DNA of 64,000 nucleotides. Origin: Oligella sp050920755. Lineage in GTDB: Bacteria; Pseudomonadota; Gammaproteobacteria; Burkholderiales; Burkholderiaceae_B. Shown in pieces: positions 26,012-34,869 of this stretch (its first letter is position 1; each line of letters begins with the position of its first letter). The notes below the pieces were generated by a model that had not been told where the DNA came from, searched no databases, and saw only the letters and a program-made list of their open reading frames with translations. Both the position numbers and the translations under genes were made by a program. Where the stretch lies: assembly GCF_050920755.1 (NCBI RefSeq), contig NZ_CP158480.1:2679851-2743850 (forward strand). The letters are read 5' to 3'.

Positions 26012-26839
26012 CTAAGGTATGGAGCGGAGCTGTTTGATCGCTTCAGCAACTCGCGGACCCATGCCTAAAGCCAATAGATCATCAAGCACCACGACCTTGT
26101 TATTAAGCGCCGCCGGCGTATTGGTGATACCGGCATCACTTAAAAACTTCGCCAGTCCGCCACTGGCTTCAACCGAACCAGTGGTCGTAATAATCACATC
26201 CGGCTGCAAGCTGACGAAACTTTCTTTTGAAATGGGTTTATAACTTTGCTGATCAGCAAAAATATTACTAAAACCACTGATCCGCATCAGTTCATCAGCC
26301 GAGGTTGAATGACCGGCTGCCTGTAAGGTACCGGTTCGATTAATGACCATGGCTGCACGACGGGATTTTGCCGGCAGCTTCAAGGCCTCCTCAACTTGCT
26401 GCTTTACCGCTTGCTGTATACGCTCACCCTCTTGCGGCACCTGTAACACACTCGCCACCTGTTGAATGCGCTCATAGAGTGAGTCTAAAGTTCCCTTATC
26501 AGATACAGTATGAACCGGTATGCCTAATGCATCTAAACGCTGTAAAGCCTCTTTAGGACCGGCGTTTTCTGAGGCAATCACCATTGTCGGCATGGTAGAG
26601 GCAACGCCCTCCACACCAATCGAACGAAAATAGCCGACTTGCGTCAGTTTAGTGGCTTCAGCAGGATAAAGACTTGAGTAATCGGTTGCAATCAACTGCT
26701 CGCCCTCACCCAGAGCATAAATAATTTCCGTTACCGAACCACCTAAACTGACAAGACCACCGGCGGCAGTCGCCACCGTACTGAGAACTGCGCTACAGCC
26801 AAAAAGCACTGTAGCAATGCACTTTTTAAACATGCTCAT
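26012..26839 (-). CDS. hmuT: Periplasmic haem-binding protein
   Basis: This protein carries haem from the receptor to HmuUV. From ATG 26839 it has 275 residues with a clear signal peptide (MSMFKKCIATVLFGCSAVL then STVATAA). The mature part starts GGLVSLGGSVTEIIYALGEGEQ, typical of the HmuT/BtuF fold. The frame stays open 18 codons upstream into hmuS, but the signal peptide fixes the start at 26839 or 26833. The start is 5 bases after the hmuS stop, without a strong ribosome binding site, so it is probably translationally coupled. Confidence 0.9.
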   Translation of the reverse strand: MSMFKKCIATVLFGCSAVLSTVATAAGGLVSLGGSVTEIIYALGEGEQLIATDYSSLYPAEATKLTQVGYFRSIGVEGVASTMPTMVIASENAGPKEALQRLDALGIPVHTVSDKGTLDSLYERIQQVASVLQVPQEGERIQQAVKQQVEEALKLPAKSRRAAMVINRTGTLQAAGHSTSADELMRISGFSNIFADQQSYKPISKESFVSLQPDVIITTTGSVEASGGLAKFLSDAGITNTPAALNNKVVVLDDLLALGMGPRVAEAIKQLRSIP

Positions 26840-26844
26840 GTGCT

Positions 26845-27873
26845 TTAAGCCGCTAAAGGTGTTGTACAAAGCGATTCCAATAAGGCACGCCATTCAGGAT
26901 TTTCAGGGATCCCGGGTTTACGCAAACCAAAGAATTGCACAATTAAATTGCCTTGTGCGGTATAGGCCTCAAGGGAGGTCACCGGACCGTCTTCAGTGGG
27001 TTTATTGACCACCCATAAACTATCAATGGCATTCGTATTAAGATGCAAATTAAATTTAGGGTCTAAAATATTAAACCAATGGCCAGTGCGCAGTAGTTTA
27101 TGAATCGGACCGCCATGAATCTGCACAATGCCGTTATTTGCCACAAAGCACATGATGGGTAATTGCTTCTCGACCGCTGCATTTAACACAGTTTCAATCG
27201 CATCTTTAGGCAACTGTTGCGCCAAATCCTCACCCGCACCTTTTAAAGCATCCAAGCGTCTAACTTCATGCTTTTTCAATAAAGGATGAAAATCATGTGT
27301 ATCTTTCAGTTGCAACCACTCTTCGCGTAATGCGGGTGTAACATCCTTATACGTCGGTTTAGCGACAGCTTCCACATAGGCGGGAATATTGCTTTTTTCC
27401 TGCTTAAAGGTCTCAACCAACTCTGCTAAACCATCGGTATTACTGCTATCTGTAATATAAACCTTGTGAATCGCCATCCCTTGACGATCAAAAAACTGAA
27501 TACTTTGGCGACCGCCCTGTTCCACCAACCAAGCCGTACCCCAATTATCAAAAAACAAACGTAGGTCAATATCGGGACCTAAGACAATACCTTGACTACT
27601 TTCACCGATGCCTAATTTCTGATATTCGCCATGACGTTCATGCACGCACCAAGGATTACGACTGAGTGCCATGACTTCGCCCAAACCGGGCAAAGCCTTA
27701 AATACATTCTTTGTATCCTCACCTAAATAGGTGCTTTTAATACCGCAGCACTCTGCCTCAACCAAATCGCGCTCTTTAACACCGAGTTGATTGGCGACAT
27801 CAAGCGTTCTTAGCTTCGGTTGTTCCTGTAAAAGCTTTTCGGCTGCCGATTTTAATTCTTGTAGATTGGACAC
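26845..27873 (-). CDS. hmuS: Haem-degrading or haem-trafficking protein
   Basis: This 342-residue HemS/HmuS-family cytoplasmic protein has two repeated halves (around LGVKERDLVEAECCG and REEWLQLKDTHDFHPLLKKHEVRRLDAL). Family members bind imported haem and either release iron or hand the haem on. FVANNGIVQIHGGPI and WFNILDPKFNLHLN are typical stretches. It lies 24 bases after hmuR and precedes hmuT. Confidence 0.92.
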   Translation of the reverse strand: MSNLQELKSAAEKLLQEQPKLRTLDVANQLGVKERDLVEAECCGIKSTYLGEDTKNVFKALPGLGEVMALSRNPWCVHERHGEYQKLGIGESSQGIVLGPDIDLRLFFDNWGTAWLVEQGGRQSIQFFDRQGMAIHKVYITDSSNTDGLAELVETFKQEKSNIPAYVEAVAKPTYKDVTPALREEWLQLKDTHDFHPLLKKHEVRRLDALKGAGEDLAQQLPKDAIETVLNAAVEKQLPIMCFVANNGIVQIHGGPIHKLLRTGHWFNILDPKFNLHLNTNAIDSLWVVNKPTEDGPVTSLEAYTAQGNLIVQFFGLRKPGIPENPEWRALLESLCTTPLAA

Positions 27874-27897
27874 TTTAATTCCTTATGTTTTAAATAA

Positions 27898-30243
27898 TTA
27901 ATATTGATAGCTAATTGATAACATGCCATAACGACCGCGCGACGAGTAGTAATCAATATCACGTGATAACGCTGTCTCACCTTGAGTCGGCACATTCAAT
28001 GCATTCCAGTATTTTTTATCAAAGGCATTAATTAAGTTTGCCTGTAAACGCAGACCCTTTGCAAAACTCGGCTGATAATACACACCCAAATCTAAGGTGC
28101 CGTAGCCGGGTGCTTTGAAATCAGGGTATGGCGCCTCTGCAGTGGCTTCTTTGTAACGCACCTTATTGCGTTTTGCCACTAAAGTAAGATGCGCATCAGC
28201 ACCCCATTGTTCCGATTCATAGCCAATACCGATATAGCTTTTAAGCGGAGCCACGGAATTAAGATGCGTGTTATTTTCACGGTCCTTGCCCACCGTCCAA
28301 GCTAAGCCGCCACGCACAAAGACATTATTTGAAAATTTATACTCAGCATTTGCCTCAAGCCCATAGATGCGTGCTTTATCAAGATTCACCGCTTGGAAGG
28401 CGCCAAATGGATAATAGCCTAAGGTCTGTTGTTGAATTTTGTACGGCGAATCGGCCGCTACCGGTAAATTCGTCTCAATAAAGTTTTTGTAGTTTTGATG
28501 GAAGAACACCAAGGAGGCATTGAGCTGCTCATCTTGCCATGACGCACCTAACTCAAAGCCGCGGCTAGTTTCAGACTTCAGACTACTATTTCCCACACGC
28601 AAGTAGTTAATGGTGGAACCGTATTTTTGATAAAGCTCGGTGGCGCTAGGCGCTCTAAAGCCATGAGCATAACGCGCGAAAAGACTTAGCTCTGCGCTAG
28701 GATTGACCTCAAGTAATAATGCCGGCGACCAACGACCGCCGCTGCGACCTATTGATTCATCATCACTTAACCCCCCTGCCACATCAGCAAAACCATCGGC
28801 ATATTTAGGCTTACGCCGCCAGTAATCATAGCGAATCGAAGGGGTCAGCTTGACACTATCACCACGCCAAGCAAAGGTGTTTTGTAGGTAAAAGCCTAAA
28901 TCATCACTATCGACTTGTGGCACATCACTTTGATTGGTGTGCAAAAAGTCACATGTACGTGGTCCGAAAGGTGCCGGCGTACCAGGACGCAATACCGGAC
29001 AATTATCATAACCCACAGAGGCTTGACGATAACGACCGCCTTGATAATCCATACCGACTAACCAATTACTGTAAAAATTATGGTTACCGATATAACCGGC
29101 TACTTCCAAACGACCGCCGATAAGGCGACTTTCAACGCTATTTGAACGACCAATCTCGCCATAAGGATAACCATAACCAAAGGGATTACCCGGTATGATA
29201 AAGGCTCGTCTATCTGTGACTTTATTGCGGATGGCATCATAACCGGAATCTATCTTAGAATTTTGCCAATAAAGCAATGCAGAAATACGGTCTAATAATG
29301 CAAAATGTGCCTGATTACGATAGTCATAATTCAACCAAACCCGATCGGTATCCGTTTTAGTAAATTCTGTATAGTTACCTATATCATGGTTAGTGGTGCC
29401 CTGATTATTAAGACTGTCTATCGTGCCGCGACTACGATAAGTAGAGGCATTAAGAGAAATAGTATTGTGCGGATTAATATCAAATTCTAAACGTACTAAG
29501 CCATTTTTTTCATGACCATCTTGCGGGTTAGTTTGGTTACGAGTTGCACCATAACCACCCTCTTCGGCCATATTTTTCACCTCATGAAAATCCTTATAGC
29601 TACCGTAAAGCATCGCTCTAAAACTATCAGTAAAGGCAACGGCACCACCTAACTGGGTCGTAGTAGAATCATCATAACCGGAGTAAGTGACACCCCCTAA
29701 AAAGCCTACCATTTGATTTTCAGGTAATAAATCTGCAAAGCCAATCGAATTAACTGCCACCTGACTACCTAATGAAGCAGAGCCCTTGACCCCGGTACCT
29801 TTTAATACGGAGATAGATGACAGACCGGCAAAAGAAAAACCCTGCTGACCACCACTGGTACCACGTGCGCCATCATCCAACCATGGATTAGGAATACCAT
29901 CTACAAATAACTGCACCCGTTGTTTATCCAGACCGCGGATATTAATACTTTTATTTTGCACATTAAAATCCAAACCGGGTTCTAAGCGACGGGTCACATC
30001 CTGCCATGATTGAATTCCCGCTTTTTGAATCGTAGCGCGATCAAAATCACTAACCGTCGCCAAGGGCTCACTATCTCCCTCGACAACTGCCCAAACAGTG
30101 GGTAATTCAGCAGTTTCAGAACTCATTGCAGAAGCTTGCACTTGCTGCTTGGTATGAGAGGCCGCTGAGTGAAGTTGAGATTGTGTTAAGGCATTGGCAC
30201 TAAAGGCACTTAAGAGAATAAATATAGAGAACTTCAGCTTCAT
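27898..30243 (-). CDS. hmuR: TonB-dependent haem/haemoglobin receptor
   Basis: This 781-residue outer-membrane protein has a signal peptide (MKLKFSIFILLSAFSANALT), a plug domain (SINIRGLDKQRVQLFVDGIPN, near residues 101-121) and a C-terminal barrel ending in SISYQY with terminal aromatic residue. The haem-receptor FRAP motif is present (GFRAPSATELY). The NPNL motif that normally follows is replaced by GNSSL, and no His lies between the two. It opens the operon and has a Fur box just upstream. Confidence 0.9.
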   Translation of the reverse strand: MKLKFSIFILLSAFSANALTQSQLHSAASHTKQQVQASAMSSETAELPTVWAVVEGDSEPLATVSDFDRATIQKAGIQSWQDVTRRLEPGLDFNVQNKSINIRGLDKQRVQLFVDGIPNPWLDDGARGTSGGQQGFSFAGLSSISVLKGTGVKGSASLGSQVAVNSIGFADLLPENQMVGFLGGVTYSGYDDSTTTQLGGAVAFTDSFRAMLYGSYKDFHEVKNMAEEGGYGATRNQTNPQDGHEKNGLVRLEFDINPHNTISLNASTYRSRGTIDSLNNQGTTNHDIGNYTEFTKTDTDRVWLNYDYRNQAHFALLDRISALLYWQNSKIDSGYDAIRNKVTDRRAFIIPGNPFGYGYPYGEIGRSNSVESRLIGGRLEVAGYIGNHNFYSNWLVGMDYQGGRYRQASVGYDNCPVLRPGTPAPFGPRTCDFLHTNQSDVPQVDSDDLGFYLQNTFAWRGDSVKLTPSIRYDYWRRKPKYADGFADVAGGLSDDESIGRSGGRWSPALLLEVNPSAELSLFARYAHGFRAPSATELYQKYGSTINYLRVGNSSLKSETSRGFELGASWQDEQLNASLVFFHQNYKNFIETNLPVAADSPYKIQQQTLGYYPFGAFQAVNLDKARIYGLEANAEYKFSNNVFVRGGLAWTVGKDRENNTHLNSVAPLKSYIGIGYESEQWGADAHLTLVAKRNKVRYKEATAEAPYPDFKAPGYGTLDLGVYYQPSFAKGLRLQANLINAFDKKYWNALNVPTQGETALSRDIDYYSSRGRYGMLSISYQY

Positions 30244-30267
30244 TTTAAATAATAATAGTAATGATAT

Positions 30268-30282
30268 TGATAATTGTTATCA
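30268..30282. promoter_or_regulatory. Fur box in the hmuR promoter
   Basis: TGATAATTGTTATCA is a palindrome (TGATAA-TTG-TTATCA) 25 bases upstream of the hmuR start, close to the Fur consensus. The surrounding sequence is very AT-rich with several GATAAT-like units. Iron-dependent repression of the whole hmu operon is the expected effect. Confidence 0.8.
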
Positions 30283-30591
30283 TATAAGTCAATTATTCTA
30301 TGATTTGAAGCTGAAATCAGTCAAGATAATTACTTAGTATTAAATTGATTTTTAAGAGACCGTTGTTTTAGTAGCGTAATTTCAATCCACTAAAACAAAA
30401 GGAATTGAAAAGATAATCTATACGATCGAAGAGCTGTACGCAGAGGTGAGGCGCCGCTAGATCATCTCAATTACTTCAAGCTTAATAAAACTGGCTCCTG
30501 CACAAACAGAAATCAGTCCCTTTTATTAATAACTCAATGCACCGACCTATACGCTGAAACAACTTGCGCGATAGGCCGGAAGCATTAAAGA
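30283..30591. other. Intergenic region between hmuR and rpoC, with a hairpin and an IS-end relic
   Basis: This 309-bp gap contains the upstream part of the hmuR promoter. At 30489-30527 there is an imperfect hairpin (CTGGCTCCTG with CAGAAATCAG) that may terminate rpoC transcription. The 14-mer ACAGAAATCAGTCC is also present at the IS150-like relic around 61245-61260, and the reading frame around it (RNQSL) matches the C-terminus of that IS3-family transposase. I read it as a decayed IS3-family end. No gene is seen. Confidence 0.45.
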
Positions 30592-33500
30592 TTACTCTGC
30601 TGTCGAATCCGACGCATCGTTACTCTCAGCATGAGCGGCTTCGCTTTCCGAGCTGCCGCCGAGTACACTTTCCAGAGAAACCGGCTCTACAAATGGGTTT
30701 TCCTGCTCAGTTGAAACACTCTGCTCAAAGCTGTTACGGCTATCGATCTTCTTATGACGCGCTAAGTGATAAGCTAAACCGGTACCGGCAGGGATCAAGC
30801 GACCCACGATCACGTTTTCTTTTAGACCACGTAACTCGTCACGTTTACCCATCACTGCAGCTTCTGTCAGAACGCGTGTTGTTTCCTGGAAGGAAGCAGC
30901 AGAGATAAAGGAATCAGTCGATAGTGACGCCTTGGTAATACCCAAGAGAACGTTCTGGTAAGTCGCCGGTTGACCGCCTTCAGCCTGAACTCGATCGTTT
31001 TCATCCAATAAGGCTGAACGTTCGACCTGCTCACCCGGAATAAAGCTGGTATCACCTGCATCCTCAACCACAACACGGCGCAACATCTGACGCACAATGA
31101 CTTCAATGTGCTTATCATTGATCTTCACACCCTGTAAGCGATAAACCTCTTGTACCTCATCAATAATGTACTGAGCAAGCATCTCAATACCTTTGAGGCG
31201 AAGAATATCGTGCGGATCGGCTGGGCCGTCAACAATTAATTCACCTTGGTGAACCACGCGACCGTTTTGAACCTGAATATGCTTTTCTTTAGGGATCAGG
31301 AACTCATGTGGCTGACCGTCAGTATCGGTAATCACTAAACGCTGCTTACCTTTGGTGTCCTTACCGAAAGAAACCACGCCGGAAACATCGGCAAGAATAC
31401 CGGCATCCTTAGGTGAACGTGCTTCAAATAACTCCACAACGCGCGGTAGACCACCGGTAATATCGCGGGTTTTCTGAGAGTCAACCGGGATACGAGCCAC
31501 AATCTCACCCACACCGATATCCTGACCGTCACGAACACGGATTAAGGCACCGACCGGGAAGCTGATAGCCACCGTATGGCTGGTATTGTTTGGACCAAGG
31601 ATTTTTAATTCCTCGCCTTTTTCATCCAGCATCTTAATCTGCGGACGCACATTGGCACGGGTAGCACGTTTAGGCGTAATCACGACTAAAGTCGACAAAC
31701 CGGTCACTTCATCGGTTTGTTGAGCAACGTTAACACCCTCTTCGATGTTATCGAATTTCACCTGACCTGCATACTCGGATACGATAGGACGAGTTAACGG
31801 ATCCCACGTTGCTAATTTAGTACCGGCTTTCACCTCATCACCATCACCGACCATCACCGTTGCACCATAAGGTACGCGGTGACGCTCACGTTCACGCTCA
31901 GTATTAGGATCGACAATTAATAACTCACCGTTATTAGAAATCGCAATACGCTCGCCCTTGCTATTAGTCACATAACGCATTGAAGCCAAGAAGGCAACCT
32001 TACCGTTAGACTTCGTTTCAAGGCTGGACACGCTGGCAGTACGTGACGCCGCACCACCGATGTGGAACGTACGCATCGTTAACTGTGTACCCGGTTCACC
32101 AATTGATTGAGCAGCAATAACACCCACTGCCTCACCGCGGTTTACTAAGGTACCGCGACCTAAGTCACGACCATAACATTGAGCACATAAACCGTGACGT
32201 GTTTCACACGTAAGCGGTGTACGGATTTTAACCTCGTCAATGCCCAGTTTGTCGATTAACTCGACCGCATCTTCATCAAGCATGGTGCCTGCGGTAATCA
32301 CGGTCTCTTGAGTATCCGGATTAATAATATCAGCGGCTGCCACACGACCTAACACGCGATCACGTAATGGCTCGATGATTTCACCACCCTCAACCTTCGC
32401 TTTAACAACATAGCCATTGGTGGTACCGCAATCGTCCTCAATAATGACTAAGTCTTGCGTCACGTCAACCAGACGACGAGTCAAGTAACCCGAGTTCGCT
32501 GTTTTCAACGCGGTATCTGCTAGACCCTTACGCGCACCGTGAGTTGAAATAAAGTACTGTAGTACGTTTAGACCCTCACGGAAGTTCGCAGTAATCGGCG
32601 TTTCAATAATTGAACCGTCCGGCTTAGCCATCAGACCACGCATACCGGCTAACTGACGAATCTGTGTGGCCGAACCACGCGCACCGGAGTCAGCCATCAT
32701 ATAAATGGAGTTGAATGACTCTTGATCGACTTCTTCATCAAAACGGTTAAGCACTTTTTCAGTCGCTAACTGTTCCATCATCACCTTAGTGACACGCTCA
32801 GTGGCTTTACCCCAAATATCAACCACGTTGTTATAACGCTCTTGGGTAGTAACCAAACCGGATGAGTGCTGTTTATCAATGGCTTTAACCTCTTCTGAAG
32901 CTTGTGCCAAGATGTCGGCCTTAGCGGCTGGCACCAACATATCATCCACGGCGATCGAAATACCGGCTTTAGTCGCTAAGCTGAAACCGGACTGCATTAA
33001 TTTATCTGCAAAAATAACGGTTTCACGCAAACCGCAACGACGATAAGATTGGCTGACTAAGTTGGAAATCTCTTTTTTAGTAAGGGCTTTATCGATCACG
33101 CTAAATGGCAGACCCTTAGGTAAAATTTCCGATAGTAAAGCACGACCGACAGTGGTTTCAACACGCTTTAACTGCGCTTTGAATTCACCGTTTTCGTCTT
33201 TAGTCCACTCATTTAAACGCACGGTAATACGGCTTTGTAACTCAACCGCACCGGTATTGTAGGCACGATGCAATTCATTAAGGTCAGCAAAGAAGCTACC
33301 CTCACCCTTAGCGTTAATACGTGAACGAGTCGTATAGTAAAGACCTAATACAATATCCTGAGAAGGAACAATCGAAGGCTCACCACTGGCCGGGAACAAG
33401 ATGTTATTAGAAGCTAACATCAAGGTACGCGACTCTACTTGGGCCTCAATGGATAACGGTACGTGTACCGCCATTTGGTCACCGTCAAAGTCCGCGTTAA

Positions 33501-34869
33501 AGGCCGCACACACCAGCGGGTGCAATTGAATCGCTTTACCCTCAATCAGTACCGGTTCGAAGGCTTGAATACCTAAACGGTGTAGTGTCGGTGCACGGTT
33601 CAATAAGACCGGATGCTCACGAATCACTTCCTCTAAGATATCCCAAACCACCGGCTCTTGTGAGTCAACCAAGCGTTTAGCCGCTTTAGTGGTAGCTACC
33701 AAATCCATCGCTACTAAACGGTGGAAAATAAATGGCTTAAAGAGCTCCAACGCCATCAATTTCGGTAAACCGCACTGATGTAATTTAAGCTGAGGACCCA
33801 CCACGATCACCGAACGACCGGAGTAGTCTACACGCTTACCTAATAAGTTCTGACGGAAACGACCGCCTTTACCCTTAATCATATCGGCAAGCGATTTTAA
33901 CTGACGCTTGTTCTGACCGGTCATGGCCTTACCGCGACGACCGTTATCCATCAGTGAATCAACCGCTTCCTGTAACATACGCTTTTCGTTGCGTACAATA
34001 ATATCAGGGGCGTAAGACTCGATTAAACGTTTTAAGCGATTATTACGGTTAATCACACGACGGTATAAGTCGTTTAGGTCAGAGGTCGCAAAACGACCAC
34101 CATCAAGTGGTACCAATGGACGTAAATCCGGTGGTAACACAGGCAATACCTCAAGGATCATCCATTCAGGCCTGATACCCGATTTTTGGAAACCCTCAAT
34201 GACCTTAAGGCGTTTAGAGATTTTCTTAAGCTTTGCTTCAGAGGTTGTGACTTTAAGCTCTTCGCGTAAAGTTTCTACCTCATTATCAATATCAAAGGTA
34301 CGTAATAACTCACGGATAGCCTCGGCACCCATCAGGGCAACGAACTCATCACCGTATTCATCTACCTTATTGTTATACTCCTCTTCGGTCATAATCTGGC
34401 CGCGCTGTAACGGCGTCATGCCAGGCTCAATCACGCACATTGCTTCAAAATACAAGACGCGCTCGATATCACGTAAAGTCATATCGAGAACCATACCTAA
34501 ACGCGAAGGTAAGCTTTTTAAGAACCAAATATGAGCAACCGGACTGGCCAATTCAATATGACCCATACGCTCACGACGTACCTTGGCTGCCGTTACCTCA
34601 ACACCACATTTTTCACAAATAATACCGCGATGCTTTAAACGCTTATACTTACCGCACAAGCACTCATAGTCTTTTGTCGGGCCGAAAATCTTGGCACAAA
34701 ACAGACCGTCACGCTCAGGCTTGATGGTACGGTAGTTGATGGTTTCAGCCTTGCGCACTTCACCGTAAGACCATGAACGGATCTTTTCCGGTGAAGCAAT
34801 ACCGATTTTAATTGCATCAAACTGCTCATCAGGCGCAATTTGCTTGTATAGACTTAATAAACCATTCAT
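30592..34869 (-). CDS. rpoC: RNA polymerase beta' subunit
   Basis: This 1425-residue subunit has the N-terminal zinc site (CLCGKYKRLKHRGIICEKCG), the catalytic NADFDGD motif with three Asp near residue 465, the second zinc site (CETRHGLCAQCYG) and the trigger-loop region (MRGLMAKPDGSIIETPI). The C-terminus is acidic and Ser-rich. The ATG overlaps the rpoB stop by one base (TAATG), so translation is coupled. Length is close to other betaproteobacterial RpoC. Confidence 0.98.
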   Translation of the reverse strand: MNGLLSLYKQIAPDEQFDAIKIGIASPEKIRSWSYGEVRKAETINYRTIKPERDGLFCAKIFGPTKDYECLCGKYKRLKHRGIICEKCGVEVTAAKVRRERMGHIELASPVAHIWFLKSLPSRLGMVLDMTLRDIERVLYFEAMCVIEPGMTPLQRGQIMTEEEYNNKVDEYGDEFVALMGAEAIRELLRTFDIDNEVETLREELKVTTSEAKLKKISKRLKVIEGFQKSGIRPEWMILEVLPVLPPDLRPLVPLDGGRFATSDLNDLYRRVINRNNRLKRLIESYAPDIIVRNEKRMLQEAVDSLMDNGRRGKAMTGQNKRQLKSLADMIKGKGGRFRQNLLGKRVDYSGRSVIVVGPQLKLHQCGLPKLMALELFKPFIFHRLVAMDLVATTKAAKRLVDSQEPVVWDILEEVIREHPVLLNRAPTLHRLGIQAFEPVLIEGKAIQLHPLVCAAFNADFDGDQMAVHVPLSIEAQVESRTLMLASNNILFPASGEPSIVPSQDIVLGLYYTTRSRINAKGEGSFFADLNELHRAYNTGAVELQSRITVRLNEWTKDENGEFKAQLKRVETTVGRALLSEILPKGLPFSVIDKALTKKEISNLVSQSYRRCGLRETVIFADKLMQSGFSLATKAGISIAVDDMLVPAAKADILAQASEEVKAIDKQHSSGLVTTQERYNNVVDIWGKATERVTKVMMEQLATEKVLNRFDEEVDQESFNSIYMMADSGARGSATQIRQLAGMRGLMAKPDGSIIETPITANFREGLNVLQYFISTHGARKGLADTALKTANSGYLTRRLVDVTQDLVIIEDDCGTTNGYVVKAKVEGGEIIEPLRDRVLGRVAAADIINPDTQETVITAGTMLDEDAVELIDKLGIDEVKIRTPLTCETRHGLCAQCYGRDLGRGTLVNRGEAVGVIAAQSIGEPGTQLTMRTFHIGGAASRTASVSSLETKSNGKVAFLASMRYVTNSKGERIAISNNGELLIVDPNTERERERHRVPYGATVMVGDGDEVKAGTKLATWDPLTRPIVSEYAGQVKFDNIEEGVNVAQQTDEVTGLSTLVVITPKRATRANVRPQIKMLDEKGEELKILGPNNTSHTVAISFPVGALIRVRDGQDIGVGEIVARIPVDSQKTRDITGGLPRVVELFEARSPKDAGILADVSGVVSFGKDTKGKQRLVITDTDGQPHEFLIPKEKHIQVQNGRVVHQGELIVDGPADPHDILRLKGIEMLAQYIIDEVQEVYRLQGVKINDKHIEVIVRQMLRRVVVEDAGDTSFIPGEQVERSALLDENDRVQAEGGQPATYQNVLLGITKASLSTDSFISAASFQETTRVLTEAAVMGKRDELRGLKENVIVGRLIPAGTGLAYHLARHKKIDSRNSFEQSVSTEQENPFVEPVSLESVLGGSSESEAAHAESNDASDSTAE

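Noticed and set aside
34199..34534. 111-codon open frame antisense to rpoC
   Set aside because: It lies wholly within a conserved part of rpoC and shows only mirror-codon composition.
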